Positions 10,363 to 20,713 of a DNA stretch of 64,000 nucleotides are shown here, one piece after another. This DNA comes from Sycon ciliatum (lineage: Eukaryota > Porifera > Calcarea > Leucosolenida > Sycettidae). The stretch lies in contig NC_088645.1 of NCBI RefSeq assembly GCF_964019385.1, forward strand, positions 36,449,303 to 36,513,302, read 5' to 3'. The notes beneath the pieces were generated by a model. It was given only the letters and a program-made list of their open reading frames with translations, was not told the DNA's origin and ran no database searches. Both the position numbers and the translations under genes were made by a program. Each line of letters begins with the position of its first letter. The first letter of the stretch is position 1.

Positions 10363-10660
10363 CCGTGGAGATAAAAATGTAATCAACGCAATAAATAGAG
10401 TAAGCTGCGCACTCAGTACAAACACCATAAGCAAAACTTGTTTTCATGTAAATAAAGAAGCTTGTTCTTAAACGTTTTCGTCGCCATCTCATCAGAGGAT
10501 TACTGGCAAATCAACAAAAGCTCTTAACTCAATATATATATACGCACAATGCAAGTAATAATTTAGACCCTAACTACCGCGATAAAATGAGAGCTGAAAG
10601 AAACATTACACCATTCAACGATATCAGGTGACACCAGATGCGATAAATTCACCACTAGAA
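10363..10660 (-). mobile_element. PLE terminal (pLTR-type) fragment
   Basis: On the minus strand it holds a hammerhead-like core (CTGATGAG, then CGAAAACG) at about 10466-10500, as at the ends of the other PLEs here. It abuts an (ATT)n tract at 10346-10361, tail to tail with the LINE fragment. No ORF. The family differs from its neighbours. Confidence 0.55.
10466..10500 (-). ncRNA. Hammerhead-like motif (degenerate)
   Basis: CTGATGA and GAAA core boxes with a three-pair stem III (AAC/GTTT type). Stem I pairing is poor here, so activity is doubtful. Confidence 0.4.
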
Positions 10661-10667
10661 AGTTACC

Positions 10668-11498
10668 ATGCAACCACAAACGCCGTCGTTGGTGGCGGTG
10701 GTGGAGGAGAATGGGCGTGGTGGCTCATCGGGTCGGCTTGTGTCGCCGCCTTTGCTCCGGCCGTCGGTGGTTCCCTCGTCGGTGCCCCCGGCGGCTTTGG
10801 CTGAGGCGGTGCCGCTTGCGGTCCCGGTCCCACTGCCTCCTCCTGATCCTCCGCCATCGGTTCTTGCGGCGGTGGAGCTTGCCAGTGGCAGACCGCGAGC
10901 AACACTGACAGCTGCATTAACACTACAAATGCCGACTCAAAAAGACCCACCTTGCATATCAGTAAATCCCACACCAACACCAACAACGCAATCTACAGCA
11001 ACCATAATTAATCCACCATCCAAGCCCATAATTGAAAGACCAAGACGATCAACAGCCAACTACAACAGAAGCTACGCACTCAGCGGACGAGGGCGAAAGG
11101 AGGGACGTGATAGCAGGGGGACGGCCGAGTTGAGTTCAATGGACCCGGTCAGGCGGGATGGACGAGACAGAGAGAGTACAGAGGAAGCGGAGGATGGAAC
11201 GGACGGCGGAGGGAGCAGTGGGTCGGAGAGCAGTGATGGGAGTGATGGTGAGAGTGCCGGTGAGAGTGTTAGTGTTGTACGTAGGTTTCGTGGTAGCAAG
11301 TCTTCAGTGTACAATCATCTGCTGGCTAGTCCTGATTGTTGCGGTGCGTATTCCGACTCTTCGTTCACTGTATTGTGCCGTGGTCGTCATGGTTATGGAC
11401 TACAGTTAAAAGTGTTGGAAGCTATCTATCAGCGTATGTACAAGCCTAATTTGTGTGTACAGAAAGATAGTATAATTGGGTTGAAATTGTTCAAGTAA
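10668..11498 (+). CDS. PLE C-terminal fragment: linker plus end of GIY-YIG domain
   Basis: An open frame of 276 codons. The first 160 residues are a proline-rich, low-complexity linker. The end (SSVYNHLLASPDCC, VLCRGRHGYGLQLKVLEAIY, NLCVQKDS, LKLFK) matches the C-terminus of the PLE at 22132-24234. The conserved Glu of the GIY-YIG fold would be in VLEAIY. The RT and the GIY/YIG strands are missing, so this is a 5'-truncated copy. The frame end near 11498 leads into a 3' UTR with a hammerhead motif. Start codon not meaningful. Confidence 0.75.
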   Translation: MQPQTPSLVAVVEENGRGGSSGRLVSPPLLRPSVVPSSVPPAALAEAVPLAVPVPLPPPDPPPSVLAAVELASGRPRATLTAALTLQMPTQKDPPCISVNPTPTPTTQSTATIINPPSKPIIERPRRSTANYNRSYALSGRGRKEGRDSRGTAELSSMDPVRRDGRDRESTEEAEDGTDGGGSSGSESSDGSDGESAGESVSVVRRFRGSKSSVYNHLLASPDCCGAYSDSSFTVLCRGRHGYGLQLKVLEAIYQRMYKPNLCVQKDSIIGLKLFK

Positions 11499-11728
11499 CG
11501 TGTCGTGTTTAGTGCGGCCAAGCTTGGCCGTTAATGTTCTAGGTGTAATGTACTGCTGTTATGTGTTATCACGTTGTCTTTCCTTCCTTTCTCCTTTGTT
11601 CATTTCTCGCTTTGATTGTTAAAATTCACACTTGTAAATTTCACTGTTGTTGCTCTTAGTGTTATTTCTCTAACTTAGATTTTCTATAATAGTTCAATTT
11701 TTGTTTCAGTGTCCTTTAGTACAACGAC

Positions 11729-11766
11729 GATTCCTGATGAGTGTTGTACGAAAACTTGTTTGAATC
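11729..11766 (+). ncRNA. Type I hammerhead ribozyme motif
   Basis: GATTC-CTGATGA-GTGTTGTAC-GAAA-ACTTGTTT-GAATC. Stem I is five perfect pairs; stem II is G-C, U-A, G-U with a UUG loop; stem III is three pairs with a two-base loop. Predicted cleavage follows 11761 (UUU). Such minimal stem III hammerheads are known from PLEs and usually need dimers to act. Confidence 0.7.
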
Positions 11767-11921
11767 CCTTTCTTTCTCTACACAATTTCTTCACATTTTT
11801 CATCGTTTTATTGCACATTGTCTCCACAGTTTTACAATACATGAATACAGTGTACATAAATGTCGATCCAGCTTGTATTACTGATTGCGGTTATCAAATT
11901 ATTATTATTATTATTTTAACT

Positions 11922-12186
11922 GGTTTTGAGGGAAAGAGACAAACGGGAAAAGTCTGAAGAAAAAATTGATTGTCACCACCAGGACTCGAACCAGGGACCC
12001 TCGCTTGTAGCCAGCGATGCTCTAACCACTGAGCTATGGTGTAGTCGTCATCGAAGCAGAGACCGTTCAATGTTTTCCTCAGACTTCGTAACTCACACTT
12101 CCTGTGAATCCACACAGGCGGGTGGGACGCAGCCCTCACTGTACCCACACACTTCACGTACAAACTAGCACGCGGGGAGCCCCAAG
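11922..12186 (-). mobile_element. tRNA-derived SINE
   Basis: On the minus strand it carries an A box (TAGCTCAGTGGTTAGAGCAT) and B box (GGTTCGAGTCC), a 5' head (TTCACAGGAAGTGTGAGTTA) and a 3' part ending CTCTTTCCCTCAAAACCAGT, followed by (AAT)n. It closely matches the forward copy at 41936-42135. A second copy of just the 3' end lies at 12199-12232. Pol III transcription and LINE-driven mobility are expected for this class. Confidence 0.85.
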
Positions 12187-12250
12187 TCATAAAATATTAA
12201 CTGGTTTTGAGGGAAAGAGACAAACGGGAAAAAATTATTATTATTATTAT

Positions 12251-12618
12251 TTGTAAGAAAGGTTTGCTCCCCACACCGGAGCTCGCGCTATTCCGCCGAC
12301 TTTACTTGACACTTGACTGACTCACGACTGCCATCCAGAGCACACGAGAAGTCCATCGAACCTTGGACTCGGCAAACCTGCAAGAAAGCACCACTCCCGG
12401 CTCAATACACAGTGTTTCGGGGAATTCACCCCTCATCAGTTGAGCTTGAGTAGGCTGAGGAAGATTGTGCCTGAAGAGCACCACTTATATAGTGCTCTCC
12501 AGGCACAAACATCACCAGGGATACAAACTTACAGAGACGCTCCGCTTCCAGCGCGATAAACACCTCGTGAACACCAGATAGCAGCGTGATAGCAGCGTGA
12601 TAGCAGTGTGAGGAAAGT
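12251..12618 (-). mobile_element. Inverted copy of the 477-bp hammerhead repeat unit
   Basis: Reverse-complement match to the array at 25949-27084: GGTTTGCTCCCCACACCGGA, the hammerhead at 12400-12445, CACTTATATAGTGC (TATA-like) and the CAGAGACGCTCCGCTTCCAG block. It switches abruptly into a plus-strand copy at about 12618, forming a hairpin-like junction. Confidence 0.85.
12400..12445 (-). ncRNA. Type I hammerhead ribozyme
   Basis: GCTCAA-CTGATGA-GGGGTGAATTCCCC-GAAA-CACTGTGTA-TTGAGC on the minus strand. Stem I has six pairs and stem II has four G-C pairs; all core residues are canonical. Cleavage is expected after the GUA. Confidence 0.85.
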
Positions 12619-12703
12619 CGGCGGAATAGCGGAATAGCGCGAGCTCCGGTGTGGGGAGCAAACCTTTCTTACAAATCATCGCCGAAGTCGCAACCACTAC
12701 TTC

Positions 12704-12706
<3 letters not shown>
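12612..12706 (+). mobile_element. Plus-strand piece of the 477-bp repeat unit
   Basis: From AAAGTCGGCGGAATAGCG to ACTACTTCGTA, as at 26089-26170. It is cut at an (ATT)n tract. Confidence 0.8.
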
Positions 12707-12746
<40 letters not shown>

Positions 12747-12766
12747 GAAGTTAGACTTCTAAGTTC

Positions 12767-12861
<95 letters not shown>
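12705..12861. repeat. (ATT)n tract, two blocks
   Basis: About 40 bp and 90 bp of ATT separated by a 23-bp spacer (GAAGTTAGACTTCTAAGTTC). It separates a plus-strand hammerhead repeat and a minus-strand PLE end, which meet tail to tail. Confidence 0.97.
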
Positions 12862-12891
12862 TGAAGAAATGGTGTAGGGAAAAAATATATG

Positions 12892-12929
12892 GATTCAAAC
12901 AAGTTTTCGTACAACACTCATCAGGAATC
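12892..12929 (-). ncRNA. Type I hammerhead ribozyme motif
   Basis: Same sequence as at 11729-11766 in inverted orientation, with the GATTC/GAATC stem I intact. Confidence 0.7.
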
Positions 12930-13159
12930 GTCGTTGTACTAAAGGACACTGAAACAAAAATTGAACTATTATAGAAAATCTAAGTTACAGAAATAACACT
13001 AAGAGCAACAACAGTGAAATTTACAAGTGTGAATTTTAACAATCAAAGCGAGAAATGAACAAAGGAGAAAGGAAGGAAAGACAACGTGATAACACATAAC
13101 AGCAGTACATTACACCTAGAACATTAACGGCCAAGCTTGGCCGCACTAAACACGACACG

Positions 13160-13540
13160 TTACTTGAACAATTTCAACCCAATTATACTATCTTTCTGTA
13201 CACACAAATTAGGCTTGTACAGACGCTGATAGATAGCTTCCAACACTTTTAACTGTAGTCCATAACCATGACGACCACGGCACAATACAGTGAACGAAGA
13301 GTCGGAATACGAATTGCAACAATCAGGACTAGCTAGCAGATGATTGTACACTGAAGACTTGCTACCACGAAACCTACGCACAACACTAACACTCTCACCG
13401 GCATTCTCACCATCACTCCCATCACTGCTCTCCGACTCACTGCTCCTTCCGCCGTCCGCTCCATCCTCCGCTTCCTCTGTACTCTCTCTGTCTCGTCCAT
13501 CCCGCCTGACCGGGTCCATTGAAGTCAACTCGGCCGTCAC
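13160..13540 (-). CDS. PLE GIY-YIG C-terminal fragment
   Basis: 126 codons. A Ser/Glu/Asp-rich linker (SSESESSDGSDGENAG) leads into SSVYNHLLASPDCC, VLEAIYQR and NLCVQKDS. Nearly identical to the end of 10668-11498. Fragment only; no RT. Confidence 0.75.
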   Translation of the reverse strand: MTAELTSMDPVRRDGRDRESTEEAEDGADGGRSSESESSDGSDGENAGESVSVVRRFRGSKSSVYNHLLASPDCCNSYSDSSFTVLCRGRHGYGLQLKVLEAIYQRLYKPNLCVQKDSIIGLKLFK

Positions 13541-13727
13541 CCTGCTATCACATCCCTCCTTTCGCCCTTGTCCGCTGAGTGCGTAGCTTCTGTTGTAGTT
13601 GGCTGTTGATCGTCTTGGTCTTTCAATTGTGGGCTTGGATGGTGGATTAGTTGTGGTTGCTGTAGATTGCGTTGTTGGTGTTGGTGTGGGAGCTACTGAT
13701 ATGCAAGGTGGGTCTTTTTGAGTCGGC

Positions 13728-14033
<306 letters not shown>

Positions 14034-14695
14034 ATTACCACGCAAGGTTGCCCACTAGCCATGCCCCTCTACGTTATTGCCATTACGCCACTCGTCACTA
14101 CCCTCGCCACCGCCCTTATGGACGACTCTCCAGCTGGCACGGTGCATGACCTCGAATCACCTGAGAGACCAGCCGGCGTCGGTGCGTCCGCTGCTCGACC
14201 GGACGCCTCGACCATCCAGCTATGGTATGCCGATGACGCGGGAGCCGCTGGCCTGCTGCGGCGCCTTCGCACCTGGTGGGACAAGATCTGTCAACTTGGC
14301 CCAGCATTCGGCTACTATCCAAACGCTGCCAAGACTTGGCTGGATGTCAAGCCCGAGCATCTCGATGCTGCCAACGCTGCATTCGCCGACACCGATGTCC
14401 ACATCACCACTGAGGGCCGCCCCTACCTGGGTGCTCCTCTGGGCTCGGAAGCCTTCAAGACAACATTTTGCAATGCTCGAGTGGAGGCTTGGGCATCTGA
14501 GATGCGTGAGCTGGCGAACGTGGCCGAGTCCGAGCCCCAAGCCGTGTATGCCGCACTGGTCTTTGGGTACCGTCACCGCTGGACATTCCTGATGCGCGTG
14601 TCGAGCTGTGCACCAGATGTCTTCGAGCCTCTCGAGTCCTCTCTTCGCTCCGTCTTGTTGCCAGCTCTATTGGGTGTGCCAGTCGTCCCTGCCTG
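14034..14695 (+). CDS. LINE reverse transcriptase, partial
   Basis: Begins ITTQGCPLAMPLYVIAITPL, the RT motif with QG-PL, and has the catalytic motif QLWYADDAGAAG, then FGYYPNAAKTWLDVK and TTEGRPYLGAPLG (thumb side). RT motifs before the QG box are missing because of 5' truncation. The frame is lost at the end of the first copy of the 262-bp duplication. Confidence 0.8.
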
Positions 14696-14957
14696 CTCCT
14701 CTGGGCTCGGAAGCCTTCAAGACAACATTTTGCAATGCTCGAGTGGAGGCTTGGGCATCTGAGATGCGTGAGCTGGCGAACGTGGCCGAGGCCGAGCCCC
14801 AAGCCGTGTATGCCGCACTGGTCTTTGGGTACCGTCACCGCTGGACATTCCTGATGCGCGTGTCGAGCTGTGCACCAGATGTCTTCGAGCCTCTCGAGTC
14901 CTCTCTTTGCTCCGTCTTGTTGCCCGCTCTATTGGGTGTGCCAGTCGTCCCTGCCCC
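14434..14957 (+). repeat. 262-bp tandem duplication
   Basis: Two adjacent near-identical copies beginning CTCCTCTGGGCTCGGAAGCC. Since 262 is not a multiple of three, the duplication shifts the LINE frame. Confidence 0.92.
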
Positions 14958-16017
14958 TCTATGCAGCCTCCTTGCTCTGCCTGTGCGTCATGGTGGCGTT
15001 GCAGTGCTCAATCCAGTTGAGGCTGCCCCGCAACAGCGGACAGCATCTCTGTCCATCACTACCAGTCTCCAGCAACTTATCGCGGACCAGTACTCCCTCT
15101 ACAGCGTAGACCCAGCAACCATTTACGCCGCCAAGGCTGCTGCCAAGCAAGCCCAGTCTGTGACTACCAAGACCGTCCTGCAGACAGCTGGTCCAGAGGC
15201 CCTACCACCAATGCTTTTGGAGCACCTCCAGGCCAAGGGAACAGGTGCATGGATGACCTGTCTTCCTGTTCGCGAGCATGGATACTCCCTCGACCGGCGG
15301 TCCTTCGTTGATGCCCTATGCATTCGGTATGGCCTCACCATCCACGATTCACCTACCGAGTGTCCATGCGGCCGGCCGTTCACCATCGACCACGCAATGA
15401 TCTGCAAGTTGGGCGGCTATCCCATCCACCGGCACAACCATGTCCGCAACTACCTGGGCCAACTTCTCTCTCAAGTGTCTGAGGATGTGCAGCTGGAGCC
15501 ACCTCTGCAACCTCTACCGAAGGTCCGCACGTTTGACCATGGTCCTGCCCTGCTCACTGCGGACGACGCCAGACCGGACATCAAGGCCAGGGGGTTTTGG
15601 TCGGTACAGACTGATGCATTTTTTGATGTAAGGGTGTTCTATCCCAACGCACAGTCGTACCGATCTCGCCCGCTGGCTGAGGTGTTCCAATGGCACGAGC
15701 GTCAGAAGCCGTCAGCATACGGTGCCCGGATCCGGGAAGTTGAGCACGCGTCGTTCACCCCGATCGTCCTGTCTTCTGCTGGTGCCCTGGCGAAGGAGGC
15801 CACCCGGTTCCTGAAGCTGCTCGGAACGAAGCTCTCCACCAAGCTCTCGCAGCCTTATCCCCTCGTGATGGGAAAGCTGCGGACGGACCTGGCTTTCAGC
15901 CTTGTCCGCGACTCCGTCCTGATGGTTCGTGGGAGTCGCCGTGCATTCCGTGCACTTGGTCTGGTGGCGGATGTGGATGCTGTTTCTGTGGAGGCCCGCA
16001 TTCCCGCCACTACGTGA
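14696..16017 (+). CDS. LINE ORF end: zinc-knuckle and restriction-like endonuclease
   Basis: Continues from the second copy of the duplicated segment. It contains the finger CPCGRPFTIDHAMIC, followed by RHNHVRNYLG. The nuclease core is ARPDIKARGF, then FFDVRVFYPNA (PD...D-x-V pattern), and a conserved tail HERQKPSAYGARIREVEHAS. A stop lies at 16015. This is the DNA-nicking module that starts target-primed reverse transcription in this class. Confidence 0.75.
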
Positions 16018-16381
16018 CGCTAAGTCCTCCTGGGGTTTGCCGTTCTCCGGTCCTCTTTCATCCCGTTCTCCCCTCTTTTTTGGGGGATTCTTTGTACTTC
16101 GTCTTTCTTGTTTTTCTTGTTCCTTTGTTTTTTTGTAGGACAGATTTTTGGTGTACCGATTTCGGTAGTTGTTGTGTCTGACTTTATTCCCAATATCTAA
16201 TTCTGTGTTTGGTTTTCCAACTCATTGGGTTGTAGTTTCCATCATGAGTTTGATTCCATCGTGAGTTTTGATTCTATTTGCTATTTTTCGTTCCATTTTT
16301 GAACTCACATCTATCTGCTTTTTTGGTGTTATTGGCCCGGACAAGAGGCTTCTTTCCAAATATATTATTATTATTATTATT

Positions 16382-16690
16382 AAAAGTAGAAAGGAAAAGG
16401 ACATATGGAAACGAGTTAAGAGTAACTCTCCACCACTGTAACTAGATACTATATACAGTCAGAAAGTGCAACAACTAGGCACAAAACTGACAGAGTACTG
16501 AGACATTCGACGTCCTGACACCTAGCTTCAACACATCTCCGTAGCGCTAACCGACAGCCTTCCAACTTGGAAGGTTCAAGGTTATGGAAAGACCAAAGAG
16601 GGGAAGACAAGCGCAACGAAAACGAGCACAAGCTACAGTCCCAACGGAACAAAGAATGCCGATTGTCACTGGACGATGACGAGACCAGTA
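16382..16690 (-). repeat. Inverted copy of the palindrome-bearing repeat family
   Basis: Reverse complement of about 62130-62420. It ends against the (ATT)n tail of the LINE at 16364, tail to tail. Repeated in the second unit at 18953-19261. Confidence 0.8.
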
Positions 16691-17167
16691 GGCGATTTGA
16701 CAAAGCACATTCTTTGTTCCGTTGGGACTGTAGCTTGTGCTCGCCGAGGTCAGTGTGTCAAATTGTATGTCATCTTTGGGACGACCCGTGCGTTCAGCGT
16801 GAAGAAGGACGTTCTACCTACCCTAAGCAAAAGTAATTTAATTTTTTTCAACACATCTCCGTAGCGCTAACCGACAGCCTTCCAACTTGGAAGGTTCAAG
16901 GTTATGGAAAGACCAAAGAGGGGAAGACAAGCGCAACGAAAACGAGCACAAGCTACAGTCCCAACGGAACAAAGAATGCCGATTGTCACTGGACGATGAC
17001 GAGACCAGTAGGCGATTTGACAAAGCACATTCTTTGTTCCGTTGGGACTGTAGCTTGTGCTCGCCGAGGTCAGTGTGTCAAATTGTATGTCATCTTTGGG
17101 ACGACCCGTGCGTTTAGCGTGAAGAAGGACGTTCTACCTACCCTAAGCAAAAGTAATTTAATCTATT
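16528..17167 (+). repeat. 320-bp tandem duplication inside the unit
   Basis: Two copies (about 16528-16847 and 16848-17167) contain CAACACATCTCCGTAGCGCT and GACAAAGCACATTCTTTGTT. Each holds a 38-bp inverted repeat (for example 16941-16979 against 17026-17064) that can fold with a loop of about 46 bases. The same arrangement recurs at 19099-19738. Confidence 0.88.
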
Positions 17168-17955
17168 TCTTTCAGGCCCGAAATTGTGAAAATCGGTACG
17201 TAGGTAGAACCTTTCAGCACCTGGGCGCACGGATTCGTCAACATGTACCGTTGAATCTTGTCCCTGTAGCTGCACGTGGTTCTCGACCTCGGCGTGGTCG
17301 TCCACCGAAGTGTCCAGTGCAGTCTGTGTCTGAGGTGGACTTGTCCACGTCTGCTGTGGATACGCTTGCCGACGCCTCCTCCTTTTCGTCGGGCGGAGGG
17401 CTTGAGCCAACCCAAACAACAGTCAACAAGAAGAAGAGACCGATACGGAAACCACCGAAACTGACATCTGGACAATCGAGCCCCGGACGAGTCACCAGAA
17501 GTCAATTGAGGAGACGAATTGATGACGAATCAAAAGAATCAATACTGGAAGTGACAACAACGGTTAATGTGAAGAAACGAGGTAGACCACGGAAGCAGGA
17601 CAGACTGGACGTGGAGCAGCACACTGATCTCGACCGAGGCAATCGGAATTGCAGGGACGTGGGGCGTAATGGGAGAGATTCACAAGCGGCAATATCAGAG
17701 GTGACAACGGCCAAGTCGTCGGGTCAGGGAAACGGTACCTCGGGAATCAAGTGTCACCTGTCGGGCAGTGCTAGTTGTCGTGAGTGGTATTCCGATGATG
17801 TATTCTCTGCTTTGTCGCGTGGTAGGTCTTTGTTACATCTTGCCGTGTTGGAAGCTTTGTACATACGTAAGTTAGACCCTGAGCTTTGTGTTCAGAAGGA
17901 GAATGTGTTGTCTTTGCAGTTGTTTGGCACTGTTTGTCGTGAAGGTGCGAAATAG
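16996..17955 (+). CDS. PLE GIY-YIG endonuclease segment with AT-hooks
   Basis: 319 codons. The true PLE part starts near residue 27 (VKLYVIFGTTRAFSVKKDVL). GIY-YIG strands: NLIYFFQ (54-60) and RYVGRT (67-72), then the Arg helix LGARIRQH. A basic insert of about 170 residues follows, with RPRRGRPPK (97-105) and KKRGRPRK (193-200), both AT-hook cores. The domain ends with LAVLEALYIRKLDPELCVQK, carrying the catalytic Glu. RT is absent (5' truncation). The GIY-YIG domain nicks DNA for retroelement integration; AT-hooks bind the minor groove of AT-rich DNA. Confidence 0.8.
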   Translation: MTRPVGDLTKHILCSVGTVACARRGQCVKLYVIFGTTRAFSVKKDVLPTLSKSNLIYFFQARNCENRYVGRTFQHLGARIRQHVPLNLVPVAARGSRPRRGRPPKCPVQSVSEVDLSTSAVDTLADASSFSSGGGLEPTQTTVNKKKRPIRKPPKLTSGQSSPGRVTRSQLRRRIDDESKESILEVTTTVNVKKRGRPRKQDRLDVEQHTDLDRGNRNCRDVGRNGRDSQAAISEVTTAKSSGQGNGTSGIKCHLSGSASCREWYSDDVFSALSRGRSLLHLAVLEALYIRKLDPELCVQKENVLSLQLFGTVCREGAK

Positions 17956-18142
17956 ATCTCTTGATATTTTTCTCTTTTTCTTGTCACTACGTTTTTGTCA
18001 CTTATTGGATTTGCATGCTGTTTTTTTTTGATTCTTCACATCTATTTTTTCGTGTCACTTCTACACATAATTGGAGTGATATGTTTCTGAACTTCTTTTC
18101 CTTATAGTTGTAGTCTTTTAGCTTATTTCCATCATTCCCTGT

Positions 18143-18180
18143 AGTATTTTGACAAGAAGGGAACGAAAACGTTCAATACT
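18143..18180 (+). ncRNA. Hammerhead-like motif, variant core
   Basis: AGTATT-TTGACAA-GAAGGGAAC-GAAA-ACGTTC-AATACT. Stem I has six perfect pairs. Core C3 and G8 are replaced by U3 and A8, a possible compensatory pair. Stem II is weak, so activity is uncertain. Confidence 0.5.
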
Positions 18181-18278
18181 TTGACACATGTCCTAATTGG
18201 CTGGTGGTGACTCTTGCGTAGATGCATGCGTAGATAATACATTTTTTGTAATATTTTCTGCCTCCGTCCTACTTTCAA

Positions 18279-18303
18279 ATTATTATTATTATTATTATTA
18301 TTA
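18279..18303. repeat. (ATT)n tract
   Basis: Eight ATT units at the PLE 3' end and the junction of the 2571-bp units; repeated at 20850-20874. Confidence 0.95.
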
Positions 18304-18952
18304 CGGGAAGTTGAGCACGCGTCGTTCACCCCGATCGTCCTGTCTTCTGCTGGTGCCCTGGCGAAGGAGGCCACCCGGTTCCTGAAGCTGCTCGGAACGA
18401 AGCTCTCAACCAAGCTTTCGCAGCCTTATCCCCTCGTGATGGGAAAGCTGCGGACAGACCTGGCTTTCAGCCTTGTCCGCGACTCCGTCCTGATGGTTCG
18501 TGGGAGTCGCCGTGCATTCCGTGCACCTGGCCTGGCGGCGGATGTGGATGCTGTTTCTGTGGAGGCCCGCATTCCCGCCACTACGTGACGCTAAGTCCTC
18601 CTGGGGTTTGCCGTTCTCCGGTCCTCTTTCATCCCGTTCTCCCCTCTTTTTTTGGGGATTCTTTGTACTTCGTCTTTCTTGTTTTTCTTGTTCCTTTGTT
18701 TTTTTGTAGGACAGATTTTTGGTGTACCGATTTCGGTTGTTGTTGTGTCTGACTTTATTCCCAATATCTAATTCTGTGTTTGGTTTTCCAACTCATTGGG
18801 TTGTAGTTTCCATCATGAGTTTGATTCCATCGTGAGTTTTGATTCTATTTGCTATTTTTCGTTCCATTTTTGAACTCACATCTATCTGCTTTTTTGGTGT
18901 TATTGGCCCGGACAAGAGGCTTCTTTCCAAATATATTATTATTATTATTATT
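18302..18952 (+). mobile_element. LINE 3' end (unit 2 copy)
   Basis: Copy of 15731-16381 with the nuclease tail, stop and 3' UTR, followed by ATT repeats. Part of the tandem unit rather than an independent insertion. Confidence 0.9.
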
Positions 18953-19566
18953 AAAAGTAGAAAGGAAAAGGACATATGGAAACGAGTTAAGAGTAACTCT
19001 CCACCACTGTAACTAGATACTATATACAGTCAGAAAGTGCAACAACTAGGCACAAAACTGACAGAGTACTGAGACATTCGACGTCCTGACACCTAGCTTC
19101 AACACATCTCCGTAGCGCTAACCGACAGCCTTCCAACTTGGAAGGTTCAAGGTTATGGAAAGACCAAAGAGGGGAAGACAAGCGCAACGAAAACGAGCAC
19201 AAGCTACAGTCCCAACGGAACAAAGAATGCCGATTGTCACTGGACGATGACGAGACCAGTAGGCGATTTGACAAAGCACATTCTTTGTTCCGTTGGGACT
19301 GTAGCTTGTGCTCGCCGAGGTCAGTGTGTCAAATTGTATGTCATCTTTGGGACGACCCGTGCGTTCAGCGTGAAGAAGGACGTTCTACCTACCCTAAGCA
19401 AAAGTAATTTAATTTTTTTCAACACATCTCCGTAGCGCTAACCGACAGCCTTCCAACTTGGAAGGTTCAAGGTTATGGAAAGACCAAAGAGGGGAAGACA
19501 AGCGCAACGAAAACGAGCACAAGCTACAGTCCCAACGGAACAAAGAATGCCGATTGTCACTGGACG

Positions 19567-20526
19567 ATGACGAGACCAGTAGGCGATTTGACAAAGCACA
19601 TTCTTTGTTCCGTTGGGACTGTAGCTTGTGCTCGCCGAGGTCAGTGTGTCAAATTGTATGTCATCTTTGGGACGACCCGTGCGTTCAGCGTGAAGAAGGA
19701 CGTTCTACCTACCCTAAGCAAAAGTAATTTAATCTATTTCTTTCAGGCCCGAAATTGTGAAAATCGGTACGTAGGTAGAACCTTTCAGCACCTGGGCGCA
19801 CGGATTCGTCAACATGTACCGTTGAATCTTGTCCCTGTAGCTGCACGTGGTTCTCGACCTCGGCGTGGTCGTCCACCGAAGTGTCCAGTGCAGTCTGTGT
19901 CTGAGGTGGACTTGTCCACGTCTGCTGTGGATACGCTTGCCGACGCCTCCTCCTTTTCGTCGGGCGGAGGGCTTGAGCCAACCCAAACAACAGTCAACAA
20001 GAAGAAGAGACCGATACGGAAACCACCGAAACTGACATCTGGACAATCGAGCCCCGGACGAGTCACCAGAAGTCAATTGAGGAGACGAATTGATGACGAA
20101 TCAAAAGAATCAATACTGGAAGTGACAACAACGGTTAATGTGAAGAAACGAGGTAGACCACGGAAGCAGGACAGACTGGACGTGGAGCAGCACACTGATC
20201 TCGACCGAGGCAATCGGAATTGCAGGGACGTGGGGCGTAATGGGAGAGATTCACAAGCGGCAATATCAGAGGTGACAACGGCCAAGTCGTCGGGTCAGGG
20301 AAACGGTACCTCGGCAATCAAGTGTCACCTGTCGGGCAGTGCTAGTTGTCGTGAGTGGTATTCCGATGATGTATTCTCTGCTTTGTCGCGTGGTAGGTCT
20401 TTGTTACATCTTGCCGTGTTGGAAGCTTTGTACATACGTAAGTTAGACCCTGAGCTTTGTGTTCAGAAGGAGAATGTGTTGTCTTTGCAGTTGTTTGGCA
20501 CTGTTTGTCGTGAAGGTGCGAAATAG
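19567..20526 (+). CDS. PLE GIY-YIG segment with AT-hooks, second tandem copy
   Basis: Same 319-codon frame as 16996-17955, with one residue changed (SAIKC for SGIKC). It arose with the 2571-bp duplication. Confidence 0.8.
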   Translation: MTRPVGDLTKHILCSVGTVACARRGQCVKLYVIFGTTRAFSVKKDVLPTLSKSNLIYFFQARNCENRYVGRTFQHLGARIRQHVPLNLVPVAARGSRPRRGRPPKCPVQSVSEVDLSTSAVDTLADASSFSSGGGLEPTQTTVNKKKRPIRKPPKLTSGQSSPGRVTRSQLRRRIDDESKESILEVTTTVNVKKRGRPRKQDRLDVEQHTDLDRGNRNCRDVGRNGRDSQAAISEVTTAKSSGQGNGTSAIKCHLSGSASCREWYSDDVFSALSRGRSLLHLAVLEALYIRKLDPELCVQKENVLSLQLFGTVCREGAK

Positions 20527-20713
20527 ATCTCTTGATATTTTTCTCTTTTTCTTGTCACTACGTTTTTGTCACTTATTGGATTTGCATGCTGTTTTTTTTT
20601 GATTCTTCACATCTATTTTTTCGTGTCACTTCTACACATAATTGGAGTGATATGTTTCTGAACTTCTTTTCCTTATAGTTGTAGTCTTTTAGCTTATTTC
20701 CATCATTCCCTGT

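Larger units (their letters stand above)
12862..13727 (-). mobile_element. Inverted PLE C-terminal fragment
   Basis: Mirror copy of 10925-11800, with 3' UTR and hammerhead, slightly diverged. It contains the C-terminal coding part at 13160-13540 (ends NLCVQKDS, LKLFK). At 13727 it fuses with a plus-strand copy of the same 3' UTR. Confidence 0.85.

Noticed and set aside
10711-10986. Alternative frames in the GC-rich PLE linker
   Set aside because: The plus frame from 10668 ends in a conserved PLE C-terminus; the others are shadows.
11990-12060. tRNA gene on the minus strand
   Set aside because: A and B boxes are good but the cloverleaf acceptor does not close and the unit has a SINE head and tail with other copies.
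16222-16404. Poly-Ile containing minus-strand frame
   Set aside because: Crosses the LINE 3' UTR and the ATT tail; no domain.
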